A program made the position numbers and the translations under genes. From Zygaena filipendulae (lineage: Eukaryota > Arthropoda > Insecta > Lepidoptera > Zygaenidae), in the NCBI GenBank assembly GCA_907165275.2, contig CAJRBF020000002.1, forward strand, positions 186,001 to 250,000: 64,000 nucleotides of DNA. Direction: 5' to 3'. Position 1 is the stretch's first letter. Every line of letters starts with the position of its first letter. This document shows positions 21,233-31,671 of the stretch, piece by piece. Under the pieces are notes generated by a model. That model was not told the origin of the DNA and did no database searches. It saw nothing but the letters and a program-made list of their open reading frames with translations.

Positions 21233-22029
21233 TAAAGTATAGTATATGGACCGTTGATTTTTGGGGTCAGAGGGAGACGGGGAGGGGGGGAGGGTAGAGG
21301 GGAAGCCTCCCTTAAAAGGGGGAGTTGCGGAAACGCGTAGTTTTTTTTTATGAATTTTTGAATGTTCTAACCTAACCTAGCCGTTCCTTTCCAAAATGTA
21401 GGATTTTCATCAAATTAAACTACAAACCGCTACGCAAAGTGTTTCTGGCGCTTCGCCGGCCGCTGCCGCGGCACGCTGCGCTCGGCTCGCGCGTTATCTT
21501 ACATGTTCTAACCTAACCTAACCTAGCCGTTCTTTTCCAAAAATGTAGGATTTTCATCAAAAACTACAAATGCTACGCAAGGTGTTTCTGGCGCTTCGCC
21601 GGCCGCTGCCGCGGCACGCTGCGCTCGGCTCGCGCGTTATCTTACATGTTCTAACCTAACCTAACCTAGCCGTTCCTTTTAAAAAATGTAAGATATTGTT
21701 TCTCAGTACAAGATGGTGCCGCGTGCACGCACAAGTTGTAATATAAGAAACTGTATTAAAGATGCCACACCAGTTGTCACGCATTTGGTGTGCCATTTTG
21801 GAACGCATGCAATGACGTCTATTGTAATAAAAAAAAACGTAAACACAATCACCTCAATTTACTAGTTTATAACCTCAATTTAGTCTAAAAACTTAACTTT
21901 TTAATATTTTTTTTTAGAAAAACTTTAAGGTTCCGCAATTTGAAACTTTGCAGAAATGTAGCTTAGACTGACGCCTTTCAGCCTAAAAATTCTGATTGCC
22001 CAACTCGACGGTCCATATACTATACTTTA
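21233..22029. mobile_element. 797-bp non-autonomous terminal-inverted-repeat element inside the DIRS
   Basis: Perfect 22-bp inverted ends: TAAAGTATAGTATATGGACC and two more bases at 21,233-21,254, and the reverse complement at 22,008-22,029. It may include a short TSD I cannot separate. Inside, a 142-bp unit ('ttctaacctaacctaac', 'ctggcgcttcgccgg', 'gctcggctcgcgcg') is present twice plus a partial third (about 21,364-21,690). No transposase. The superfamily is not assignable from the ends alone. Confidence 0.75.
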
Positions 22030-22279
22030 TCCTTCAATTTTTGTCCTACACTTCATAAATAACAACAATTGAGCAATGAGCATAATTAATGACCATACAT
22101 TTTCTAAGGGTTTGCGTTCTTCTCTTTGGAGTTGTTACTACCCTGGTTTTTTGGTTATGAAAAAATGTACCTACCTGGTTTTGTATTCTTAACCAAATAA
22201 TCAAGTTTTTATGCTTAGATACCTACCAACAATCCTTACAACTTTTTACAATGAGTAAAAACATACGAACAGCTATTCT

Positions 22280-23430
22280 AACTGGGTTTGCGTACCTTTC
22301 TTTGGATCTGTACTACCCGTAAAGTTAGTCTTTTTTACCAGTGTTCAAATATCTCCTTTTTATTGTGTTCATCTACGATTCTTACTGATTTGCGTACTTT
22401 TCTTTGGATCTGTACTATCCGTGAAGTTATTGTTATACGAGAGTTCACATATTTCCTTTTTATTATATTTACCTACGGTTCTAACTGTGGGTTTGCGTAC
22501 TTTTCTTTGGATCTGTACTACCCGTAAAGTTAGTATTATACCAGAGTTCACATATTTCCTTTTTTAATTGCATTAACCTATGATTTTGGGCTTGCGTATT
22601 TTTCTTTGGATCAGTACTACCCGTAAAGTTAATGTTATACCAACATATTTCCTTTTTATTGTATTTACCTACGATTCTAACTGTGGGTTTGCGTACTTTT
22701 CTTTGGATCTGTACTGCCCGTAAAGTTAGCATTATACCGGAGTTCACATATTTCCTTTTTTAATTGTATTTGCCTACAATTCTAACCGGGTTTGCGTATT
22801 TTTCTTTGGATCTGTACTACCCGTAAAGTTAGTGTTATATCAGAGTTCACATAGTTCCTTTTTCATTGTATTTACCTACAATTATAACTGGGTTTGCGTA
22901 TTTTTCTTTGAATCTGTACTACCCGTAAAGTTAGTGTTATATCAGAGTTCACATAGTTCCTTTTTCATTGTATTTACCTACAATTATATAACTGGGTTTG
23001 CGTATTTTTCTTTGGATCTGTACTACCCGTAAAGTTAGTAATATACCAGAGTTCACATATTTACTTTTTAATTGTATTTACCTACAATTCTATAACCGGG
23101 TCTGCGTACTTTTCTTTGGATCTGTACTACCCGTAAAGTTTGTATCATTCAAGAGTTCACATATTTCCTTTTTAATTGCAAGTAATAAAGCCAGTATATA
23201 ATTGTATATCCCAGGGCTTGCGTACTTTTCTATGGAACTGTACTACCCGCTAAATAAAAATTGTCAATTGTGGTTTGCGTACCTTTCTGTGGAAATGTAC
23301 TTAATACCCGGTAAATAAAAACTCTGTCAATTATGATTTGTGTACTTTTCTATGGAACTGTACTACCTACTCACTAAATATAAATTATATCGATTACGGT
23401 TTGCGTATCTTTCTTTGGAACTGTACTGCC
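22280..23430 (+). repeat. ~100-bp tandem array in the DIRS element
   Basis: 'tttggatctgtactaccc' or close variants occur at 22,301, 22,403, 22,506, 22,605, 22,702, 22,805, 22,907, 23,011 and 23,115, with more diverged copies near 23,231, 23,290, 23,350 and 23,417. Spacing is 97-104 bp. It is AT-rich. The several 60-88-codon frames across it repeat the same words and are not genes. Confidence 0.9.
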
Positions 23431-23639
23431 TGCCCGTGCTTTGTTATAGTTTTGCAAACAATACTGTGGTCTGTTTCTTAAGTAATAGCGAAAAATTGCC
23501 TATCTTAGAACCAGAATATTCAACATGCAGTTGGGTCATGAATTTGCTGAAAATACATATTGCTGTCTATAGTAGCTACTATAAGTGTCAACCATTGATA
23601 TACCACACCAGTCTAGTAGTAAATCAATGGTGCCAACCA

Positions 23640-25345
23640 AACAAATGGATGGACAGTTTATATCTAGAGTATTTCTTGTACCCAAGCCAAATGGCAAATT
23701 CCGCTGTATTTTAAACCTAAAATATTTTTTTTTTACAATTTTATAACAGCTGATTATTTTAAAATTGAAGACTTAAGTACAGTGTTATAACTAATAACAC
23801 GTGATTATTTTATTACAAAGATAGCTCTAAAGGACGCTCATTATTTTATTACCCAATGGTTAACTGTCGAGAATGCCGCAAGGCATTAAGTTCGCCATTT
23901 GTGCTATTATGTGCAAAAAGAATAAATAAATAAATAAAATGGATCCCAATTCAAGGAAATATTTAAGGTTCCAATTTGAAGTACAATTGTATGAATTTAA
24001 CGTGTTACCATTTGGCTTGAGTACCGCACCGTACATTCACCAAAGTAATGAAACCAATAGTCCGTTTTTTACGCCAAGCCCGCCATAAATCGACCAATTA
24101 TAATTGATCAGTCGGTTTAATTATAAAAAGTCATCTAAATAATTATTTAGATGACTGTTAGTTGTTGGAGCAGTCTTACGAGCAATACTTATAAAATACA
24201 GGCAGACTAGAAATTTAATTTCTTCTCTTGGTTTTCTAATAAATGAGCATTAAGTACGTTGTAGTACAATAAAGTTCTTTAAATAATAAATACGAGTTTC
24301 GATGATACCAAGCAAGACTTGTACCTAGGTACATTCTTGGGTTTCATATTAGATTCGAGAAAATTCCAGATCACGTTACCATTATACAAGAAATTCAAAA
24401 GGTTTTTACACTTAGAAGTTAGATTCACTGAGTTACTAGTTTCTACCTGCCCAGCTGTCGAATGCAGCTGGCTATAAACAAAAAAAAAAAAAAATATATA
24501 TAAAATAAATAATTTGATAGGATTAAACTTTTGTGTTTACAACCTGACGATAACTATGAAAAGTATAAACGCAATGGCATGACAAACCGATTTAAAACGC
24601 AATACAAAAACCTTCTTGTAGTATCAAATAAGATACACAATACACATGATCTAGAAATATTCTCAGATGCCTCAACTACGGGGTGGGAGCCTGCATGCGA
24701 TGATGAAAAGGCCAGCGGGTTGTGTAAAACTCAAGAACAAGCTCAACACATCAACTATTTAGAAATTAAGGCTGCTTATTTTGGTCTAAAAGTTTTTGTT
24801 AGGAATTCAAACTATTGTCAAATATTAATTTGTGTTGACAACCCGACGGCCATCTCGTATTCATTTCATTTCCATTTCAGCCGTATGGGAGGTATCTAAT
24901 CCCCTTACCTCACAGACATTACCAAACGACTATGGCAATGGTGTGAATGTCGTAAATTGTAGGTATGTTATAACGGCTTATATAAGTTCGTCAGATAACA
25001 CGACTGCAGATGCAGAATCGAGGCGAATACGTACTGATATTTAATGGGAATTGAGTTATCAAGAATTTGTATTGTCGTTTGGTACATTTGAAATAATTTC
25101 TTTTTTGGCAGTCACATAAATGATAAATACCTATGTCAAATAAGTTTCCTGGCATGGAAACCCAGACGCAATGACTATATTTACGCGTTTACAATTTCCA
25201 GGGCCGATTGCTATTTTTCTACGCGTTACCTCCGTTCTTTATAATTTTAAAGCTGCTAAGAAAAATCTCTGATAAAGCTAGAGGCATTGTTATTGTGCTC
25301 CTATTGCCAACACAGGCCTGGTATCCTCTACTCTCTAGAAGTATC
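23640..25345 (+). pseudogene. DIRS-type reverse transcriptase/RNase H remnant
   Basis: Readable blocks, in different frames: 'FLVPKPNGKFRCILNLK' (~23,675-23,722), 'KIEDLSTV' and 'ALKDAHYFIT' (to ~23,860), 'QFEVQLYEFNVLPFGLSTAP' (~23,972-24,032), 'LGFILDSRKFQITLPLYKK' (~24,336-24,400), RNase H 'LEIFSDASTTGW' and 'YLEIKAAYFGLKVF' (24,650-24,800), 'ISSSDNTTADAESRR' (~24,982-25,026), and 'PTQAWYPLL' (~25,309-25,335). This is the DIRS RT-RH order. Several stops and frameshifts break it. A LINE-tail fragment sits inside the palm at ~23,870-23,940. Confidence 0.8.
23870..23940 (+). mobile_element. Short LINE 3'-end fragment inserted in the DIRS RT
   Basis: 'gaatgccgcaaggcattaag', 'ttcgccatttgtgctatta' and an (aaat)n tail. 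The same 3'-end type appears in reverse at 39,140-39,225. It splits the RT remnant between 'ALKDAHYFIT' and 'KYLRFQFEV'. Confidence 0.65.
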
Positions 25346-26650
25346 TTCATGTATGATTTCATAGAATTCAATTCAAATAAAACTCAATAAGAGTAAAACC
25401 CCCAAACGTTGGTACAACACCAATTTTTTGGCGCGCTGCAGTTTTTAATTTTTTAACAAAAATAAGTTAATCACAAAGTAACATTTTAACAAAAAATTAA
25501 TAAAAAAAAAAAAAAAAAAAAAAAATAAAAAAAAAAAAATTATCTACTATGCTACCGGCAACTAGTATTCGGAACCATACGATGATTATCGTAAATTATA
25601 CGATATTTTTGTGCTTACGTACGATGTGCAATGACACGTACGTCGTACCATCTTGATGTAAAATTTGATATTTTTTATACTCATACGCTAATGCTAATAC
25701 ATCAGCATTCAGCGCTAATGCTAATGAGTTTGTTTATTTTTATTCATAACGACGCTTTAAGCTTTAATTTCTTAGGTAATACCGGTAATTCAACATACTG
25801 TATGCCTTCTCATTGATTAGTATCTACCAATGAACAAATAAGGCGATGATAAGTTCAATATTCGATTCGATTTTGATTAATTTCGCACTTTATACGTTCG
25901 TTATATTTGTGTGTGGAAATGTTGGCGGTAAAGCAGCTAGTTATTCAGGGGTGTGAAAAATAATTTTCATATTAATAGTTTTTTTTTATGACTTATTTTT
26001 AATAACTATAGGGTACTACTACTTGCGTACATATCAATATTACGCTATTTAAGAGACAAAACTAGAATGTCTAAATAGACATTAACCTAATAATTAGGTA
26101 CCATAATTTATCAATATTTTGAGGTAAAATTTTTACGTACCAATGAACGAACAAGGGAATGTTATAGGTAAGGTGTTCGTTTTTCGAACATTCTGCACTA
26201 TATAATAATAGGTGTGTCGAAATATTTAGTCTATTTATGATAATTATACGTCCCTGATACGATAATAAGCTGTCTCCAGGTTGCCAACACCGGACACAAT
26301 AAATTCATTTGACGAGTCCGGAGTTATGTGAAAAAAGTTTAAAATTCTGTTTTTCTTTGCTGAGCAGTCGCAACACACGCTTAGCCTGGTGGCAAGGATC
26401 TATAAGAACGACGATGGTTAAAGAGAAGTATCCCCCATCTGCCATTTATGCCATTCATTATCAGAAAGTTCTCCTTAGCAGTATCTTGTTTATTTAAATG
26501 TTGGTTTCAACCTTCAATGGTGTACACTAAAACGATTAAGTATAATGATTAATACCGTGATTAGTACTGCCTAATTACTGTTGATTAGTGGTATTGTTAC
26601 CACTGTTGATTAATAGAACAAAATATTTTACACAGAATCTCTAAAAGTCT
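25346..26650. other. DIRS 3' region without readable genes
   Basis: A DIRS would carry its tyrosine recombinase around here or overlapping RT. I see no Arg...His-x-x-Arg...Tyr pattern and no long frame. It contains long A-runs at 25,500-25,540 and scattered 'ttgattagt' repeats near 26,540-26,610. Confidence 0.5.
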
Positions 26651-26768
26651 ACAAGTGTTATTTAAGGAATCCCTTCGGACAAAGCCTGAAGAATAATTGA
26701 TGATTAAACGAACTTACCTTAAGTGAAGTTCTATCATAATTATTTGAAGGCTTTGTCCGAAGGGATTC
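26651..26768 (-). repeat. DIRS internal complementary region
   Basis: 26,651-26,697 is complementary to the left outer end ('aattattcttcaggctttg' ...). 26,690-26,768 is complementary to the right outer end (27,060-26,980). In DIRS biology this region templates joining of the ends into a circle. Confidence 0.85.
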
Positions 26769-26852
26769 ACAACCCACCCTCCCGGCTCTACGAGCTTTAC
26801 GAGCCCCAATTTCTGGGTAAAATATTTTCAGTTTTGTTGCATCTCTAAACTA

Positions 26853-27003
26853 AATGACACGAGCGGGTTGGTAGGTCTATTTATAAGGAAAGATTGATAT
26901 TTTCTTTTGCTTCTAGTATTCCTACCCTCAAATTTAGTGCATGAACGGCGAACCACTACGCGGTACTACAAGTGTTATTTAAGGAATCCCTTCGGACAAA
27001 GCC
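26853..27003 (-). repeat. DIRS right inverted terminal repeat
   Basis: Reverse complement of 20,841-20,991. The unique outer end 27,004-27,060 follows. Confidence 0.9.
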
Positions 27004-27060
27004 TTCAAATAATTATGATAGAACTTCACTTAAGGTAAGTTCGTTTAATCATCAATTATT

Positions 27061-27524
27061 ATACTTAGCTTCATAAATTGAGCTTGTTGGCTATTTATAA
27101 CACTACCTACCCAAAATTTTTTTACCTATCTTTGGCCAATTATAGTACTAATTTTGTATTGTTTTGCTTATTCTTATAATGGAAACTCACCTTATTTCGT
27201 TCATCCAGCTAAACAAAAACGAACTAGCGCACTAAGTACTACCCTATTCACAATACTACCGGTCTACTTGTGATGTGAGGAGCATGTATTCTAAACATGA
27301 ACCTACACCCTTTGTTTCTCGAGTATAGTTTAGTGCTAACTAGTGTACTCTGGTTGTTAGGAGTCTGAGGTCTGACTAACAGGATCAAAGACAGTTTAAA
27401 AGAGGGAGGTATGAAAGAATGTACGAGATGAATGAAAGGACAAGAAGCAAAGATTCACAGATAGCATAGACGGATTTTAACACTAAGGTTGCCAGCTAAA
27501 ATCCTGAATTTTCGGAGGGGGTAC
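27061..27524. other. Internal region of the LTR element after the DIRS insertion
   Basis: Non-coding, ends with the purine-rich 'ttcggagggggtac' before the LTR (polypurine tract). Confidence 0.6.
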
Positions 27525-28231
27525 TGTAACGTTGCAGACTCATATTCGGACTAGAAAACATATTTATATTGCACGCTGCGCATCGCGAATCCCTAAAGAT
27601 TCCCCTCCCGCGCACCCGCGCCGGTTAACGGCGAGTAGCCGACCGGTGGCACTCGACGCCTTGACAGACGGCCGCTGCACGTGCACCGCGCTACACGCGG
27701 GTACGTGTTGCGGCCAAACTTTTTCTAACGTACGTTTTAAATGTGCGCCTACCGCACATACTAATTTGTGCTGTCTAATGGTACTGCGCATCTACCGCGC
27801 GGTACCTACTAAACGTGCTAGTGCTGATGACCCTCTAGGGTTCCAGGCACCTACCAGCTGAAGCTCCGGGCCCTACCCCCGGACTACCCCGGCGCATTCC
27901 AGGCCCTACCGTCCACCAGCTGAGACTCCAGGCACCTACCAGACGAGGTTCCAGGCGCCTACTCCTGGACTACCCCCGGGCGTACTCCAGCCGCTGCCTA
28001 CAGCAGCCGCCGCGGCACCAGCGTCACCACCGTCTGCGAGCCACTTACCACCTACCGCTGAGGCCAGTGCCGCTAATTGTTCCTACTTGTACCTATCTAC
28101 CGGGAGCGGACCGGGAAGGCAATAAATAATTAGTCACAATCTATTGGACTTATCCTTGCGTTCCCACGCTACCTACCTACCTGCCGCGCTGAGTGCCTAA
28201 CCACCTACTTTACTCCAAGCCAAGCGTGACA
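27525..28231 (+). repeat. 3' LTR of the non-coding LTR element
   Basis: Same 707-bp length and ends as 19,349-20,055, followed by the TSD ATCT. Confidence 0.9.
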
Positions 28232-28235
28232 ATCT

Positions 28236-28762
28236 ATCGTGTCACGGGTTACTGTCGGGAGTGTCATTTCAGGAACATTTAGTTTTTGTGTATACTTATT
28301 TAGGTAATTTATAGCTTTTTGTCTGTCTGTCTGTAGCGAGAATTTCGAAGTGACTGTCAGGAAATGGTTATTGAGATAGTCAGGAATTTTATCGGTTGGT
28401 ACGTTAGTTCCTTGATCCGATAACACAATATTAGAGGATTTCGTTTTGGTTGATATTTCATCATTTACTACTCGCCAGATCTCCTTGGAAGCATTTTTAG
28501 CGCTTGTAAGGCGTTTATCAACATATAACCTGCGATCGCGCAAATTTGTAGATTTGATTAAATTAGAGTAATAACTAACGCATTTTGATACTAGTTCATT
28601 AGGATATTGACGTTTGATTTCGCAAAAATCTTCAAACATTCTTATGTAGAACTCAAGCTCGTCGTTCACCCATGGAACGGTGTCCTTCTTTTTATGTAAA
28701 ATCTTTTTAATTGGGAAGTGTATGTCTATGTAATATACTATTATGCGAAATAATTTCGAAAA
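28236..28762 (-). pseudogene. LINE 1 ORF2, linker between endonuclease and RT
   Basis: A minus-strand frame without stops ('DTVPWVNDELEFYIR', 'ASKEIWRVVNDEIST', 'NNHFLTVTSKF'), the usual low-conservation linker preceding RT in Jockey/CR1-type LINEs. It joins in frame to 36,856 upstream and 19,344 downstream once the insertions are removed. Confidence 0.85.
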
Positions 28763-28766
28763 CTTT

Positions 28767-29439
28767 TGTTGTGTGCCGACGTGCCGGTAGTCAGAGAGGA
28801 GTGAAGACACAATTGATACAACAGACACAGGATTTTATATAGAGTTTATATTATGAACCAGATACTAGGTTATAATAACTACAATATAAAATATAGAATA
28901 ACTTACGCGAGGTCAACTTTATACGCGGGGGGGTGTCACTATGACTCGTGTTGCGTGGTTGAAGGTGGGTAACTAACTGACTACTCCAAACTTCCCTCGC
29001 ACTAAGCACGACTCTCAAAATAATGAACTACACATTTACAAAAAGGTCTTATAACAAAGGTACTGGAACGTTACATAAAAACAATAGAAACAAAACATCT
29101 TTCACTCCAAGGAGCGGTACAGCAAAGGGTGCTGCGTGCAGATGTTACTAACGATAGGTAATTAACTAGCTATTGCTGTTTGTGCTACACAATGAACCTT
29201 AATAAACCCTTGTCTCATCTAGGTCCTAAAACTGATAAAACCTTTTCTAAAAAAATACAAGATTCATACTGTAAAACCAATAACACAAAGTGAATGAAAA
29301 CAATGAGAAGAAACTTAGATAATAGCTTAATGTTACCGAACGTGGGAACAATGACGCTTTACAGAATTGAAAAAGAAATATTTAAAGAAATGTTTACTAA
29401 TAAAATTTAACATGGCAACAGACCCCACAGTACATTACA
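28767..29439 (-). repeat. Gypsy 1 3' LTR
   Basis: 673 bp. Plus-strand ends TGTTGTGTG ... ACATTACA. No difference from 36,179-36,851 noticed. A purine tract (AAAAGGGGAGGAT on minus, 29,440-29,452) lies next to it. Confidence 0.92.
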
Positions 29440-29452
29440 ATCCTCCCCTTTT

Positions 29453-29677
29453 AGAGTGAAAACGAAAGTTTTCATCAATATCATTATTGTTACTTATACA
29501 TTTAAAACATAATTATGCTTAATCATATCATACTAATCATCTTACTTTTCTAATAGTTACAATATCATAAAATCATTACATAAGACATCAAATTACAAAA
29601 TACAAAACCGATAAAAACATTAAAACATTAATGTTGTATAAACTAACTAAACGCTTATTTGATTCCATTGTTAATAA
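29453..29677 (-). other. Gypsy 1 region between env and polypurine tract
   Basis: AT-rich, non-coding. Confidence 0.5.
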
Positions 29678-30788
29678 TTATGACACCTTCAATTGACCTA
29701 TTCTACTACTGCGTCTCAATGGTGTTGCTGTAGTAACAGTATCATTTAAACTTGAACTAGGGATATCACTCATTTCAATATCTACTCTTTCTGGACTATT
29801 GACTTTCAAAGTTACACAATTGGTTATCCTAGCACAACAAGTTTTACTATCTTCCAAGGCTAGCGTTCGTCCTCGTGACGTACAGAAAAATTTTCGTTTT
29901 AACAAATATTTACCAAGTCTATACAAAATGTAAAAACTTATTACCTTAATTACAGACATAAATATGTAAATAAAATAGTAATTACCAACGACCTTGTTAA
30001 ATAGATTATTGTTTTGCATCTCATCAATAATACTGTTAATTTTATCTATCTTATGGCTTGCCACATTTAAATCTTCTAAATCTAGATGCACTCCATTCAA
30101 TGGGATGAAATTTATTTTATGTTCAAATGTTTTATTTTTTAATTTCTTACAACATTCGTCGTTTGTTATATCAAAGTCTGGTAGTAATGATAAATGGTTA
30201 GAAGTTATATCACTATTTGAAGATTGTAAAATTACATTAGGTGTATAAAATTTACAATTTTTATCTAATTTTAATAAACCTGTATTCGAGATTTCGATAT
30301 CATGTGGTTCTTCATTTTTACAATTAATTGTAGCTAAGATTCTTCTTGGAGTTACAAATAACCATTGATTTTTATTATACATATTAAACCATAATTCGTT
30401 TTGTATTGAAGTGATTCTAGTGTCACATGTTGAAGGTATTTGATAATTATTTCCTAATAAAAGATCAGTTTCACAGCTCGTCTTTGCATGTACAGAGTAT
30501 AAAGGTTGACTTATCTTACAAATAAACTTATTATTAATTAACCTTTTGCATTCATTTATATTATCTAGCGAGGCATAATGAATCTTATTACTTGACAGTA
30601 ATAAATATTTCTCCGTAGGTAAAATAAAAAGAAATGTATTATTTTTATTTAATATCGGAACAGGTACTAAGTTATATAAATCATACGTTTGCTGAGTTAT
30701 CAAAGGTGTTTTAATTACGAATACTATATAAGCTGGCTGCGACTACTTGAAGAAGCGCAACTGCTAACAGCAAGATTTTGAAGTTCAT
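29678..30788 (-). pseudogene. Gypsy 1 env-like gene, incomplete
   Basis: A 26-codon frame from the ATG at 30,788, overlapping the pol stop as ATGA, looks like a signal peptide (hydrophobic 'ILLLAVALLQVVAA') and stops. A second frame, 341 residues from 30,703, carries the C-terminal half of an envelope protein of the insect errantivirus/baculovirus-F type: spaced cysteines, a hydrophobic membrane span near residues 240-262 ('YYFIYIFMSVIKVISFYILY'), and a basic cytoplasmic tail. The expected N-terminal half and cleavage site are missing. Internal deletion plus frame change is likely; a splice event is the alternative. Not functional as it stands. Confidence 0.7.
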
Positions 30789-31648
30789 CCTGAAACAAAC
30801 GCATGTTTCAGTCGGTTTGTATGAACACGCATTTTCTTATTTTTCACTTGTAAAGTGACGTTAACTTTAGGATTGATTGCTATAATGTCGTAAGGACCTA
30901 ACCAGTATTTTGCTAACTTTTTCGTCTTTCCTAACCGAACTTGTTCGTTGCTTAAATATACCTTATCTCCTATTTTAAATTCTATGTACCTAGATTTCTT
31001 GTCATATAATCTTTTATTTGTTTCCTTTGAATCAATAATATTTTTTCTAGCTAGTTCACGCGATTTCCTTAATTTTAATAATAAATCATCTACATAATTA
31101 TCGTAAGAATACTTGAATTCTGTTTCTTTAGTAATTGAACTAGGTAAACATGCTTTGAAACCAAATATAAGTTCAAATGGGGTATAACGTGTTGTACTAT
31201 GCACGTTAGTATTGTATGAAAACATTGCGAAGTCTATCCAACGATCCCAATTATTTTGATCTTCGTTAACGTAATGTTTAAGATAGTCTGCTAGTGTACT
31301 ATGACTTCTTTCTAAAGCTCCATTGGACTGAGGGTGATACGCACTTGTATTAATTTTCTTCATTTTAAATAATTTCGATATTTCTTTTATTAAATTTGAC
31401 ATAAAATCTGCACCTTGGTCTGTGAGTACTACTTCGGGTATACCAAATTTACAAATAAAATTTCTGACAAAACAGTCAGCTATTGTTTCCGCATCGTGTT
31501 TAGGTAATGGATATGCTTGTGAAAATTTAGTTAGATCGTCTTGCAAAGTCAAGATATATTTATTACCATTTTCTGTTAAGGGCAATGGACCTACAATGTC
31601 TAAACAAACTTTTTCAAACGCATTTGTTGCTGTAGTTGTTATTTCCAT
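30785..31648 (-). pseudogene. Gypsy 1 integrase core and C-terminus (downstream of the frameshift)
   Basis: Catalytic triad blocks: 'CLDIVGPLPL' (D), 'LTDQGADF' (D) and 'NGALERSHSTL' (E), then the usual 'TRYTPFELIFG' and C-terminal 'MRVHTNRLKHAF'. In the intact family this is one polyprotein with the preceding frame. Here it is separated by a one-base change in an A-run at about 31,704-31,713, just within the integrase zinc-binding motif. Confidence 0.88.
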
Positions 31649-31671
31649 GGGTTGTTTAGTTTTCTTTCTAT

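Larger units (their letters stand above)
20831..27060 (+). mobile_element. DIRS-type tyrosine-recombinase retrotransposon, coding-defective
   Basis: Three structural parts identify DIRS: inverted terminal repeats of ~151 bp (20,841-20,991 and 26,853-27,003); short unique ends outside them (20,829-20,840 and 27,004-27,060); and an internal complementary region (26,651-26,768) whose two halves are complementary to the outer left and outer right ends, joined as in a circle. The overlap word at the circle junction is 'aattatt'. RT/RNase H remnants (23,640-25,345) are of DIRS type. No tyrosine recombinase or gag is readable. It interrupts the non-coding LTR element. Confidence 0.87.
19345..28235 (+). 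mobile_element. Non-coding LTR retrotransposon (TRIM/LARD-like) with nested DIRS
   Basis: 707-bp LTRs at 19,349-20,055 and 27,525-28,231, TG...CA ends, with TSD ATCT at 19,345-19,348 and 28,232-28,235. The primer-binding site TGGCGCCCATTAACGTGG follows LTR 1 at 20,057, and a purine tract (cggaggggg) precedes LTR 2. After subtracting the DIRS-type insertion (20,831-27,060) the internal region is only about 1.2 kb without gag or pol. It must have been mobilised by proteins from another element. The LTRs differ at only two sites that I noticed, so it is young. Confidence 0.88.

Noticed and set aside
21364..21690. Telomeric (TTAGG)n tract
   Set aside because: Only two to three acct repeats within a duplicated unit; no telomere-length run.
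22288..23201. Series of 60-88-codon frames resembling a repeat protein
   Set aside because: They follow the ~100-bp AT-rich array on both strands; repeat artefact.
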